Assembly: GCA_025358705.1 (NCBI GenBank)
Contig: JANYII010000319.1
Coordinates: 1-32,568, forward strand
Length of the DNA stretch: 32,568 nucleotides
DNA from: Betaproteobacteria bacterium
Lineage (GTDB): Bacteria > Pseudomonadota > Gammaproteobacteria > Burkholderiales > SG8-39
Direction of reading: 5' to 3'
In this document: positions 8,887-16,388 of the stretch, piece by piece
How positions within the stretch are numbered: position 1 is the stretch's first letter
Layout: each line of letters starts with the position of its first letter
The notes under the pieces: model-generated
The model's database searches: none
Told to the model about the DNA's origin: nothing
Seen by the model: the letters and a program-made list of their open reading frames with translations, nothing else
Made by a program: the position numbers and the translations under genes

Positions 8887-9954
8887 TCAGCCCGCCGCGA
8901 GCTTGTCTAGGGTTTCCCGCGCGAGCTTGAGTTTCGCTCCCGCGGCGACGATCTCGTTCCAGGTGTTGTCGTCCACGGAGATGCCATCGCGCTCTCTCTT
9001 TGCGCGAGTCTCGCGCTCGGGCTCGCCCGCGATGCGCACCTTGTCGAAGCCCGGCGCGACCGGTGACTTGCGCAGCGACTCGAGAAACGCCGTGGTTTCG
9101 GTGCCGAACACGTCAGCCGTGCCCATGCGCTTCGGGTCGATGAGGATCGTCAGCATCCCGTTCCAGACGCGCTTCTTCGAGCGGTCGTCGGAATGCCAGG
9201 TGCCGCCGCCGGTCAGGGCGCCGCCAAGCAGTTCGCACACCACCGCCAGGCCGTAGCCCTTGTGCAGGCCGAAGGTGCGCAGCGCGCCGAAGGGCTCGAT
9301 GACGCCAAAGGCCGGGTCCGGCGTCGGGTTGCCCTTGTCGTCGATCAGCCAGTCGGCCGACACTTTCTCGCGCTTGTTGTGCGCCACGCGGATCTTGCCC
9401 TGCGCCACGGCGCTGGTGGCCATGTCGAGGATGAACGGCGGTTCGTTCGGGATCGGGATGCCCACGGTCATCGGGTTGGTGCCGAACCGCGCATCGGCTC
9501 CGCCGAAGGGCGCGACGATGGAGCGCGAAATCACGTTGGTGAAATGCAGCGAGATGAGGCCCGCCGCCACCGCCTGCTCGGCCCACTGGCCGATGCGGCA
9601 CAGGTGGTGCGAGCGGCCCAGGCCCATCACGCACATGCCGTGCTGTTTCGCGCGCGCGATGCCGATCTCCATCGCTTCCAGCCCGATCACCTGGCCATAG
9701 CCCTGCTGGCCGTCGACCGAAATCATGGCGCCGCCGTCGAACACGACCTTCGGGTGCTGGTTTACCTGGAGCCCGCCTTCGAGCAGGGACTCGGTGTAGC
9801 GCGGGATCATGCCCACGCCGTGCGAATCGTGGCCGGTCAGGTTCGCGGTGACCAGGTTCGCAGCGACGATTTTCGCTTCGCGCGCATCGCTGCCGCCCGC
9901 GAGGACGATCGCCTCGATGGCCTTGACCAGGGAATCTTTCTTATATACGGCCAT
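8887..9954 (-). CDS. Ldh-family (malate/L-lactate/ureidoglycolate/sulfolactate) NAD(P)-dependent oxidoreductase
   Basis: Motifs GHDSHGVGMIPRYTESL, DGQQGYGQVIG, GTNPMTVGIP, DMATSAVAQGKIRVA, LHKGYGLA. Confidence 0.9.
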   Translation of the reverse strand: MAVYKKDSLVKAIEAIVLAGGSDAREAKIVAANLVTANLTGHDSHGVGMIPRYTESLLEGGLQVNQHPKVVFDGGAMISVDGQQGYGQVIGLEAMEIGIARAKQHGMCVMGLGRSHHLCRIGQWAEQAVAAGLISLHFTNVISRSIVAPFGGADARFGTNPMTVGIPIPNEPPFILDMATSAVAQGKIRVAHNKREKVSADWLIDDKGNPTPDPAFGVIEPFGALRTFGLHKGYGLAVVCELLGGALTGGGTWHSDDRSKKRVWNGMLTILIDPKRMGTADVFGTETTAFLESLRKSPVAPGFDKVRIAGEPERETRAKRERDGISVDDNTWNEIVAAGAKLKLARETLDKLAAG

Positions 9955-9960
9955 GAACCG

Positions 9961-10929
9961 TCACTCCGCCTTGATCCCGCCGCGCTCGACGACGCGCGTC
10001 CATCGCTCCACCTCGTCCTTCATGAACTTGCCGAATTCCTCGGGCGTGCCGGCGACGACGTCAAAGCCGATCTGCGTCATGCGCTCGCGCACTTCCGGCG
10101 AGCGCAGGGTGCGCGCCATCGCGTCGTTCAGCTTCATCACCATCTCGCGCGGCGTCTTCGCGGGCGCGGCCGCCGCCTGCCAGGAAGTGACCACCAGGTC
10201 CGGGAATCCCTCTTCGACGACGGTCGGCACGTTCGGTATCTGCGGGTTGCGCGCGGTAGAGGTCAGCGCGAGCGCCTTCATCTTCCCGGCCTTGATGTAG
10301 TTGGTGACCGCTCCCAGGTTCTGGAACGAGATGTCGATCTGCTTTCCCATGATGTCGGTCTGGCAGGCGGCGCCGCCCTTGTAGGGCACATGCACGGCGG
10401 TCACGCCAGCGCCCTGCTTGAACACCTCGCCCGTGAGGTGGTCGGACGATCCGGTGCCGCTCGAGCAATACGACAGCTTGCCGGGATTCTTCTTCGCGAA
10501 CTCGACCAGCTCCTTCATTGAGTTCGCCGACAGGTCGGGCCGTGTCACGAGCGCGTTTGGCGTGGTGACCGCGAGCGTGATCGGCGCGAAATCCCGAACC
10601 GGGTTGTAGCGCAGGTCCTTGAACAATGCGGCATTGATCGAGAACACGCCGATCGAGCCGACGAGGACGGTATAGCCGTCCGGATCCGACCTCGCGACGA
10701 ATTCCGCCGCGATCGAGCCGTTCGCGCCGGGCTTGTTCTCGACGACGGCCGGCTGGCCGAGGATTTCCTGGAATTTCGAGCCGAGGGCACGTCCCACGAT
10801 GTCGGACGAACCGCCGGCGACAAAGGGGATCACGATCTTGATCGGCTTGGATGGAAACGCCTGGGCCTGCGCGCCGCCGGCAACGGCCACGGCAATCAGC
10901 GCCAGCACGAAATTAACTGTCCGGTTCAC
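9961..10929 (-). CDS. Bug/TctC-family tripartite tricarboxylate transporter substrate-binding protein
   Basis: Signal peptide, FPSKPIKIVIPFVAGGSSDIVGRALG, VVENKPGANGSIAAEFVA. GTG start at 10929 with AGGAGG. Confidence 0.92.
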   Translation of the reverse strand: MNRTVNFVLALIAVAVAGGAQAQAFPSKPIKIVIPFVAGGSSDIVGRALGSKFQEILGQPAVVENKPGANGSIAAEFVARSDPDGYTVLVGSIGVFSINAALFKDLRYNPVRDFAPITLAVTTPNALVTRPDLSANSMKELVEFAKKNPGKLSYCSSGTGSSDHLTGEVFKQGAGVTAVHVPYKGGAACQTDIMGKQIDISFQNLGAVTNYIKAGKMKALALTSTARNPQIPNVPTVVEEGFPDLVVTSWQAAAAPAKTPREMVMKLNDAMARTLRSPEVRERMTQIGFDVVAGTPEEFGKFMKDEVERWTRVVERGGIKAE

Positions 10930-10960
10930 TATTCCTCCTGAGGGGTTTCTAGGCAGCAGG

Positions 10961-10974
10961 GGCGAGTTTACAAT
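10961..10974 (+). promoter_or_regulatory. Putative promoter -10 region (GGCGAGTTTACAAT)
   Basis: TACAAT ends 8 bp before the ATG at 10983; identical 14-mer to 1487-1500. Confidence 0.4.
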
Positions 10975-10982
10975 GTCCGGCT

Positions 10983-11951
10983 ATGAAAACACTCCTGCGC
11001 AACACCCTGGCCGCCGCGTGCATGCTGGCCGCATCCGCTGCATCGGCGCAGAACTACCCGAACAAGCCGATCCGCTTCATCGTGCCCTTCGCCGCGGGCG
11101 GCACCTCGGACATTCTGGCGCGCGCGATCGGCCCCAGGATCACCGAGGTCTGGAACCAGCCGGTGCTGGTGGAGAACCGGACCGGCGCCAACGGCAACGT
11201 CGGCGCGGACTATGTCGCCAAATCGGCGCCCGACGGCTACACGATGCTGCTCTCCGACGTCGGCGCGCTGGCGATCAGCCCGAGCGTCTACGCCAGCATG
11301 CCCTATGACCCGGTGAAGGATTTTTCGCCGATCGTGATGGTGTCCTATTCGCCGCACGTGCTCGCGGTGCATCCGTCTGTTCCGGTCAGCAACGTCCAGG
11401 AACTCATCGCCTATGCCAAGGCCAATCCGGGCAAGATGAATTTCGCCAATTCCGGCACCGGCGGCGCGCCGCACCTCGCGGGCGTCGATTTCGCCGCGCG
11501 CACCGGCATTCAGTGGGCGTATATCCCCTACAAGGGCGGCTCGGCTGCAGTCGTTGACGTGATCGCGGGCAATTCCAACGTGCTGTTCAACGGCATGCTC
11601 GCGACCTACCCGGCGGTGAAAGGCGGGCGCCTGAAAGGACTCGCGGTTTCCGCGGCGGAGCGCGTGCCCTCGGCGCCCGAGCTGCCGACGTTGGTCGAAT
11701 CGGGCCTGCCGGGTTTCGTGACCGGTTCATACCAGGGCCTGCTCGCGGCGGCCGGCACGCCGCGCGACATCGTCATGAAGCTGAACGCCGAGCTGACCCG
11801 CATCCTGAGCACCGCGGAAATGAAGGAATTCCTCGCCAAGCAGGGCACCGAAGTGCGCACCGGCGCGCCCGAGGCGTTGGGAACCTTCATCGCCAATGAG
11901 AAAACGCGCTGGGCTAAAGTGGTGAAGGAAGCCGGCATCAAGGCCGAGTAA
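10983..11951 (+). CDS. Bug/TctC-family substrate-binding protein
   Basis: YPNKPIRFIVPFAAGGTSDILARAIGP, VLVENRTGANGNVGADYVAKSAPDGYTMLL. Confidence 0.92.
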   Translation: MKTLLRNTLAAACMLAASAASAQNYPNKPIRFIVPFAAGGTSDILARAIGPRITEVWNQPVLVENRTGANGNVGADYVAKSAPDGYTMLLSDVGALAISPSVYASMPYDPVKDFSPIVMVSYSPHVLAVHPSVPVSNVQELIAYAKANPGKMNFANSGTGGAPHLAGVDFAARTGIQWAYIPYKGGSAAVVDVIAGNSNVLFNGMLATYPAVKGGRLKGLAVSAAERVPSAPELPTLVESGLPGFVTGSYQGLLAAAGTPRDIVMKLNAELTRILSTAEMKEFLAKQGTEVRTGAPEALGTFIANEKTRWAKVVKEAGIKAE

Positions 11952-11968
11952 GCGACCAAAGGACAACG

Positions 11969-12733
11969 ATGGATCTCCCGCAAAACGCATTCAAGCGCGC
12001 GCTCAAGGCCGGCAAGCCGCAGATCGGCCTTTGGTCGAGCCTCTCATCCAACTATTCGGTGGAAGTGATCGCCGGCGCCGGCTACGACTGGCTCCTGCTC
12101 GACTGCGAGCATTCGCCGAACGACCTGGAGTCGCTGCTCACGCAGTTGCAGGCCTGCGCGCCCTATCCCACGAGCGCGGTGGTACGCGTGCCCTGGAACG
12201 ACATGGTGAACATCAAGCGCGTGCTCGACATCGGCACGCAATCACTGCTCATCCCTTACGTCTGCAGCGCCGAAGAGGCGAAGGCGGCGGTGGCGGCGAC
12301 GCGTTACCCGCCGGCGGGCGTGCGCGGCGTCGCCGGCACCACCCGCGCGACGCGCTTCGGCCGCGTCAAGGACTACGCCAGGCGCGCGCACGAGGAACTC
12401 TGCGTGCTGGTGCAGGTGGAAACCAAGCCCGCGCTGGACCAGCTGGAAGCGATCTGCGCGGTGGACGGCGTGGACGGCGTGTTCATCGGGCCGGCCGACC
12501 TGCATGCGTCGATGGGTTATCCCGGGGAAACGTCGAATCCGGCGGTGCTGCCGCTGATCGAGGAGGCCATGCGCCGCATCCGCAAGGCGGGCAAGGCGCC
12601 GGGCTACCTCTCACCGGTGGAAGCGGATGCGAAGCGCATGCTTGCCGCCGGATGCGTGTTCTGCGCGGTCGGCGCCGACATCGGCATCCTCGCGCGAGGT
12701 GCTGAAGCCTTACGAGGGAAATTCCAATCATGA
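11969..12733 (+). CDS. HpcH/HpaI aldolase family protein
   Basis: IGLWSSLSSNYSVEVIAGAGYDWLLLDCEHSPND, QVETKPALDQLEAICAVDGVDGVFIGPADLHASMG. Confidence 0.92.
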   Translation: MDLPQNAFKRALKAGKPQIGLWSSLSSNYSVEVIAGAGYDWLLLDCEHSPNDLESLLTQLQACAPYPTSAVVRVPWNDMVNIKRVLDIGTQSLLIPYVCSAEEAKAAVAATRYPPAGVRGVAGTTRATRFGRVKDYARRAHEELCVLVQVETKPALDQLEAICAVDGVDGVFIGPADLHASMGYPGETSNPAVLPLIEEAMRRIRKAGKAPGYLSPVEADAKRMLAAGCVFCAVGADIGILARGAEALRGKFQS

Positions 12734-13668
12734 AGAACGAGATCATCATTACCGCCCAGGGACACAAGGGCACTCTCGAGCGGCTGCAAAACGAATTTTC
12801 CGCCGTCAAGCTCTGGGAAGCGGCCGACCGCGATGCGGCGCTCAAGGCTGCGGCGCACATGCGCGGACTGGCGCATTTCGGCCACTCGAAAGTGGACGGC
12901 AAGCTGATGGACGCGCTGCCCAAACTGGAGATCATTTCCAACTTCGGCGTCGGCGTCGACCAGATCGACCTGGACGCGGCGAAGAAGCGCAAGATCATCG
13001 TCACCAACACTCCGGACGTGCTGAACGACTGCGTCGCGGATACTGCGATCGCCTTGGTGCTGAATACCCTGCGCAAGTTTCCACAGTCGGAGTCCTACCT
13101 GCGCTCGGGTTTCTGGCCGACGCGTGGCCCGTATCCGCTGGCCACTTCGGTTGGCGGCAAGACCCTCGGCATCCTCGGCCTCGGCCGCATCGGCGAAGCG
13201 ATCGCGAAGCGCGCGCAAGCCTTCGGCATGAAGATCCGCTACCACAACCGCAACAAGAAGAACGTGTCCTACGCCTACGACGCGGATCCGGTGGCGCTGG
13301 CAAAGAACTCGGACGTCCTGTTGATCGTCACCCCGGGCGGCGCCGGCACCGCGAAACTGGTCAATGCGAAAGTGCTGGATGCGCTCGGCCCGCAGGGCTA
13401 CGTCGTGAACGTGGCGCGCGGCTCAGTGGTGGACGAACTTGTGCTGCTACGCTACCTGCAGGAAAAGAAGATCGCCGGCGCCGGGCTCGATGTGTTCGAG
13501 CACGAGCCGAAGGTGCCCGCGGAGTTCTACACGCTTGATAACGCTGTGCTGTTCCCGCACGTGGCGAGCGCGACGGCGGAGACGCGCAAGGCGATGGGGG
13601 ATTTGCAGGTTGAAAATCTACATCTTCACTTCGCGGGCAAATCAGTAAAAACGCCGATATCGTCTTAA
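12730..13668 (+). CDS. D-isomer-specific 2-hydroxyacid dehydrogenase
   Basis: LGILGLGRIGEAIAKRAQAFGMKIRYHNR, NVARGSVVDELVLL, GAGLDVFEHEPKVP; ATGA overlap with the aldolase. Confidence 0.92.
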   Translation: MKNEIIITAQGHKGTLERLQNEFSAVKLWEAADRDAALKAAAHMRGLAHFGHSKVDGKLMDALPKLEIISNFGVGVDQIDLDAAKKRKIIVTNTPDVLNDCVADTAIALVLNTLRKFPQSESYLRSGFWPTRGPYPLATSVGGKTLGILGLGRIGEAIAKRAQAFGMKIRYHNRNKKNVSYAYDADPVALAKNSDVLLIVTPGGAGTAKLVNAKVLDALGPQGYVVNVARGSVVDELVLLRYLQEKKIAGAGLDVFEHEPKVPAEFYTLDNAVLFPHVASATAETRKAMGDLQVENLHLHFAGKSVKTPISS

Positions 13669-13685
13669 GAGGCGCCGTTCCAGCT

Positions 13686-13710
13686 AACGGGGCGGTCAGG
13701 ACGCCCCGTT
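13686..13710. repeat. Perfect 9-bp inverted repeat (AACGGGGCG-7nt-CGCCCCGTT) between convergent genes
   Basis: Read directly: AACGGGGCG 13686-13694, CGCCCCGTT 13702-13710; overlaps the bfr stop. No U-tract. Confidence 0.6.
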
Positions 13711-14169
13711 CCAGCTCTGCAGCCAGTTCTGCAGGCCGACCTTCTGCATCAGTTCCAGCTGGGTCTCGAGGAAGTCGATGTGCTCTTCCTCGGATTCGAG
13801 GATGTCTTCGAGTAATTCCCGCGAAATGTAGTCGCCCACCGCTTCGCAGTGGGCGATGCCATCCTTGAGCGCCGGGTGGGCCGCCAGCTCCATCTTCAGG
13901 TCGCACTTGAGGGCCTCGGAAGCATCCTCGCCGATCATCAGCCTGCCCAGGTCTTGCAGGTTCGGCAGCCCCTCGAGGAACAGGATGCGCGAGATCAGGC
14001 GATCGGCGTGCTTCATCTCGTCGATCGACTCTTTCTTCTCGTACTCCTCGAGCTTCTTCAGGCCCCAGTTGCCGAACATGCGGGCGTGGAGGAAGTACTG
14101 GTTGATCGCGGTGAGCTCGTTGTAGAGCACCTTGTTCAGGTGCTGGATGACTTTCTTGTCGCCTTTCAT
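13696..14169 (-). CDS. bfr: Bacterioferritin
   Basis: [70 protein letters not shown]...; ATG 14169. Confidence 0.95.
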   Translation of the reverse strand: MKGDKKVIQHLNKVLYNELTAINQYFLHARMFGNWGLKKLEEYEKKESIDEMKHADRLISRILFLEGLPNLQDLGRLMIGEDASEALKCDLKMELAAHPALKDGIAHCEAVGDYISRELLEDILESEEEHIDFLETQLELMQKVGLQNWLQSWNGAS

Positions 14170-14351
14170 GCCGCCAAGGCTAGCGGCTCCGGGCGCACTT
14201 CGTCGAGGATTTCTTTCGCCACCGGACGGCAACGCCCACAACCGGAGCCGACTCCAAGTTCCACTGACAGCGCATCGAGCGAGCAGCAGCCGCGCCTCGC
14301 GCATTCGCGCACATCCCGCTCGGTGACTGCGTTGCAGATGCAGATGTACAT
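14166..14351 (-). CDS. bfd: Bacterioferritin-associated ferredoxin
   Basis: [49 protein letters not shown]: Bfd Cys pattern. Stop overlaps the bfr start. Alternative start ATG 14366. Confidence 0.9.
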   Translation of the reverse strand: MYICICNAVTERDVRECARRGCCSLDALSVELGVGSGCGRCRPVAKEILDEVRPEPLALAA

Positions 14352-14390
14352 GCGAATGATTATCATATAATATGAGAATGAGTTGCAATA
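14351..14390. promoter_or_regulatory. Fur-box-like region in the bfd/hemP bidirectional intergenic region
   Basis: Reverse complement contains TATGATAATCATTCGC, 13/16 positions to the AATGATAATCATTATC core of the classical Fur box, plus neighbouring ATGAGAATGAG. AT-rich island between iron genes. Confidence 0.65.
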
Positions 14391-14434
14391 CCTATTTACG
14401 ATGTGAGCACAAGCTTACATATAACTAATTGTTT

Positions 14435-14599
14435 ATGAAAAATTTAGAGAAAGAGTCTCTGGCCGTTCCTGCCAGCCCTCCTAAGCGGGTTCCCAGTGAG
14501 TCTCTCCTGGGCCAGGCGAAGGAACTGCTGATCGTCCACAACGGACGCGAGTACCGCCTGCGCCTGACGCAGAACGGAAAACTGATTCTCACCGCGTAG
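14435..14599 (+). CDS. hemP: HemP-family hemin uptake protein
   Basis: 54 aa MKNLEKESLAVPASPPKRVPSESLLGQAKELLIVHNGREYRLRLTQNGKLILTA; matches the small HemP pattern (SxxLxxGxxxxxIxHxGxxYxLRxTxxGKLILTK-like). Below the ORF track length cutoff on this strand. Confidence 0.85.
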   Translation: MKNLEKESLAVPASPPKRVPSESLLGQAKELLIVHNGREYRLRLTQNGKLILTA

Positions 14600-14605
14600 C
14601 GCTTG

Positions 14606-15214
14606 ATGCGTCCCGACCGGATTGGGCTGGGCGTCACCCTCGCGCTGCACGCGTTCGCGGCGGCGGCCCTGCTCAGCTACGAACCGGCCCGCAGGGCGCT
14701 GCTGGCCGCCGCGCCGATCATGATCGACCTGATCGCGCCGCCCAGGATCGAGCCGCCCAAGCCGCAGCCGCCCACCGAACTACCGCGACCAAAGCCGGTG
14801 GCGAAGCAGATCGAGCGCCCGATCGAGCCGCAGATCATCGCCGCGCCCGCCGAGGCGCCCTCCCCGGTCGTCGCGCCGCCGCCTCCGCCGATCGAGGTGG
14901 TCGCGCCGCGCCTGCCCGAGCCCGCGCCTGTGACGCAGCCGATTTTCAACGCCGACTACCTCGACAACCCCGCGCCCGCCTATCCCGCCACGTCGCGCCG
15001 GATGGGCGAACAGGGCCGCGTCATCCTGCGCGTACTGGTGAATGTCCGCGGGACCGCCGACGAAGTGCAGGTGCGCACCTCGAGCGGCTTCGCGCGCCTG
15101 GACGACGCCGCCCGCGACACGGTGCACCGCTGGAAGTTCGTGTCGGCCAAGCGCGGCGCCGAGCCGGTCGCGGCCTGGGTACTGATCCCGATTTCTTTCC
15201 GACTCGAAGGTTGA
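14606..15214 (+). CDS. tonB: Energy transducer TonB
   Basis: N-terminal TM, Pro-rich linker (PPRIEPPKPQPPTELPRPKPVAK...), C-terminal YPATSRRMGEQGRVILRVLVNVRGTADEVQVRTSSGFARLDDAARDTV. Confidence 0.92.
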   Translation: MRPDRIGLGVTLALHAFAAAALLSYEPARRALLAAAPIMIDLIAPPRIEPPKPQPPTELPRPKPVAKQIERPIEPQIIAAPAEAPSPVVAPPPPPIEVVAPRLPEPAPVTQPIFNADYLDNPAPAYPATSRRMGEQGRVILRVLVNVRGTADEVQVRTSSGFARLDDAARDTVHRWKFVSAKRGAEPVAAWVLIPISFRLEG

Positions 15215-15219
15215 ACGCC

Positions 15220-15960
15220 ATGGACCCGCAACAGACCGCCGGCTTCGCCAGCTTCCTCGCCCAGACCGACGCCATCGGCAAGGCGATCCTCGCGATCATG
15301 CTGGTGATGTCGATCGCCACCTGGTACCTGATCGCCACCAAGACGCTCACCATTTCCCTGGAACGGCGCAAGAGCGCGCGCTTTCTGGAAGCGTTCTGGG
15401 ATGCGCCCTCGCTCGGATCGGTGGAGAAGCACATCGAGGGCGCGCACCCGGACGATCCGTTCTCGCACCTCACCTGGCATGCCATCAGCGCATCGCGGCA
15501 CCACCAGCGCTCGGGCGCGGCCAAGCTCGCCGAGGCCGGCTCGGGCGCCGAGTTCCTCTCGCGCGCGATGCGCCGCGTGATCGACGAAGACACCGCGCGC
15601 CTCGAATCCGGCCTCACGGTGCTCGCCTCCGTCGGCTCGACGGCGCCCTTCGTGGGCCTGTTCGGCACCGTCTGGGGCGTCTACCACGCGCTGGTGGCGA
15701 TCGGGCTTTCGGGGCAGGGGACGCTGGACAAGGTCGCCGGCCCGGTCGGCGAGGCGCTGATCATGACCGCACTCGGCCTGGCGGTCGCAATTCCCGCCGT
15801 GCTCGCCTACAACGGCTTCGTACGCGCCAACCGCCTGGTGCTGGCGCAGCTGGATGCGTTCGCGCACGACCTGTATGCCGTGCTCACCACCGGCGCGCAC
15901 GTGGGCGATCCCGCCGCGGTGCTGCCGCTGAAGCCGGTCATGGCTGCCAAGGGCGCCTGA
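15220..15960 (+). CDS. exbB: MotA/TolQ/ExbB proton channel protein
   Basis: VLASVGSTAPFVGLFGTVWGVYHALVAIGLSGQGTLDKVAGPVGEALIMTALGLAVAIPAVLAYN. Confidence 0.93.
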   Translation: MDPQQTAGFASFLAQTDAIGKAILAIMLVMSIATWYLIATKTLTISLERRKSARFLEAFWDAPSLGSVEKHIEGAHPDDPFSHLTWHAISASRHHQRSGAAKLAEAGSGAEFLSRAMRRVIDEDTARLESGLTVLASVGSTAPFVGLFGTVWGVYHALVAIGLSGQGTLDKVAGPVGEALIMTALGLAVAIPAVLAYNGFVRANRLVLAQLDAFAHDLYAVLTTGAHVGDPAAVLPLKPVMAAKGA

Positions 15961-15961
15961 G

Positions 15962-16381
15962 ATGGCCTTCGGCAGCTTCAACCGCGGCAGCGGCAGCGCG
16001 CCGATGGCGGAGATCAACATGATCCCGCTCATCGACGTGATGCTGGTGCTGCTGGTGATCTTCATCATCACCGCACCACTCCTGACCAATGCCGTCAAGG
16101 TGGATCTCCCCAAAGCATCCAGCACACCGAACATCACCAAGCCGGACAACGTGCAGCTCGCGATCAACGCCCAGGGCGCGGTGTATTGGAACGGCGAAGT
16201 GCTCGAGCGCTCCGGCTGGCGTTCGCGCATGACTGCCGCCGCAAGCCTGAAACCCCAACCCGAGGTGCACATCCGCGCCGACAGCGCCGTTGCCTACGGG
16301 AAGGTGGCCGAAGTGATGGCCGATGCCGCGAAGGCGGGGCTGACCCGAATCGGCTTCGTTTCCAGCCCTGAGCCGAACTGA
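15962..16381 (+). CDS. exbD: Biopolymer transporter ExbD
   Basis: MAEINMIPLIDVMLVLLVIFIITAPLLTNAVKVDLPKA. Confidence 0.93.
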   Translation: MAFGSFNRGSGSAPMAEINMIPLIDVMLVLLVIFIITAPLLTNAVKVDLPKASSTPNITKPDNVQLAINAQGAVYWNGEVLERSGWRSRMTAAASLKPQPEVHIRADSAVAYGKVAEVMADAAKAGLTRIGFVSSPEPN

Positions 16382-16388
16382 TCCCCGG

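Noticed and set aside
9193-10521. 442-aa plus-strand ORF over the Ldh and Bug genes
   Set aside because: Spans two well-supported minus-strand genes and has His/Arg/Asp-rich shadow composition.
13686-13710. Inverted repeat as a canonical intrinsic terminator
   Set aside because: Perfect stem but no T-tract on either side, and it overlaps the bfr stop codon; kept only as an inverted repeat.
14980-16272. 430-aa minus-strand ORF across tonB-exbB-exbD
   Set aside because: Opposite strand encodes convincing TonB/ExbB/ExbD; composition typical of antisense high-GC frames.
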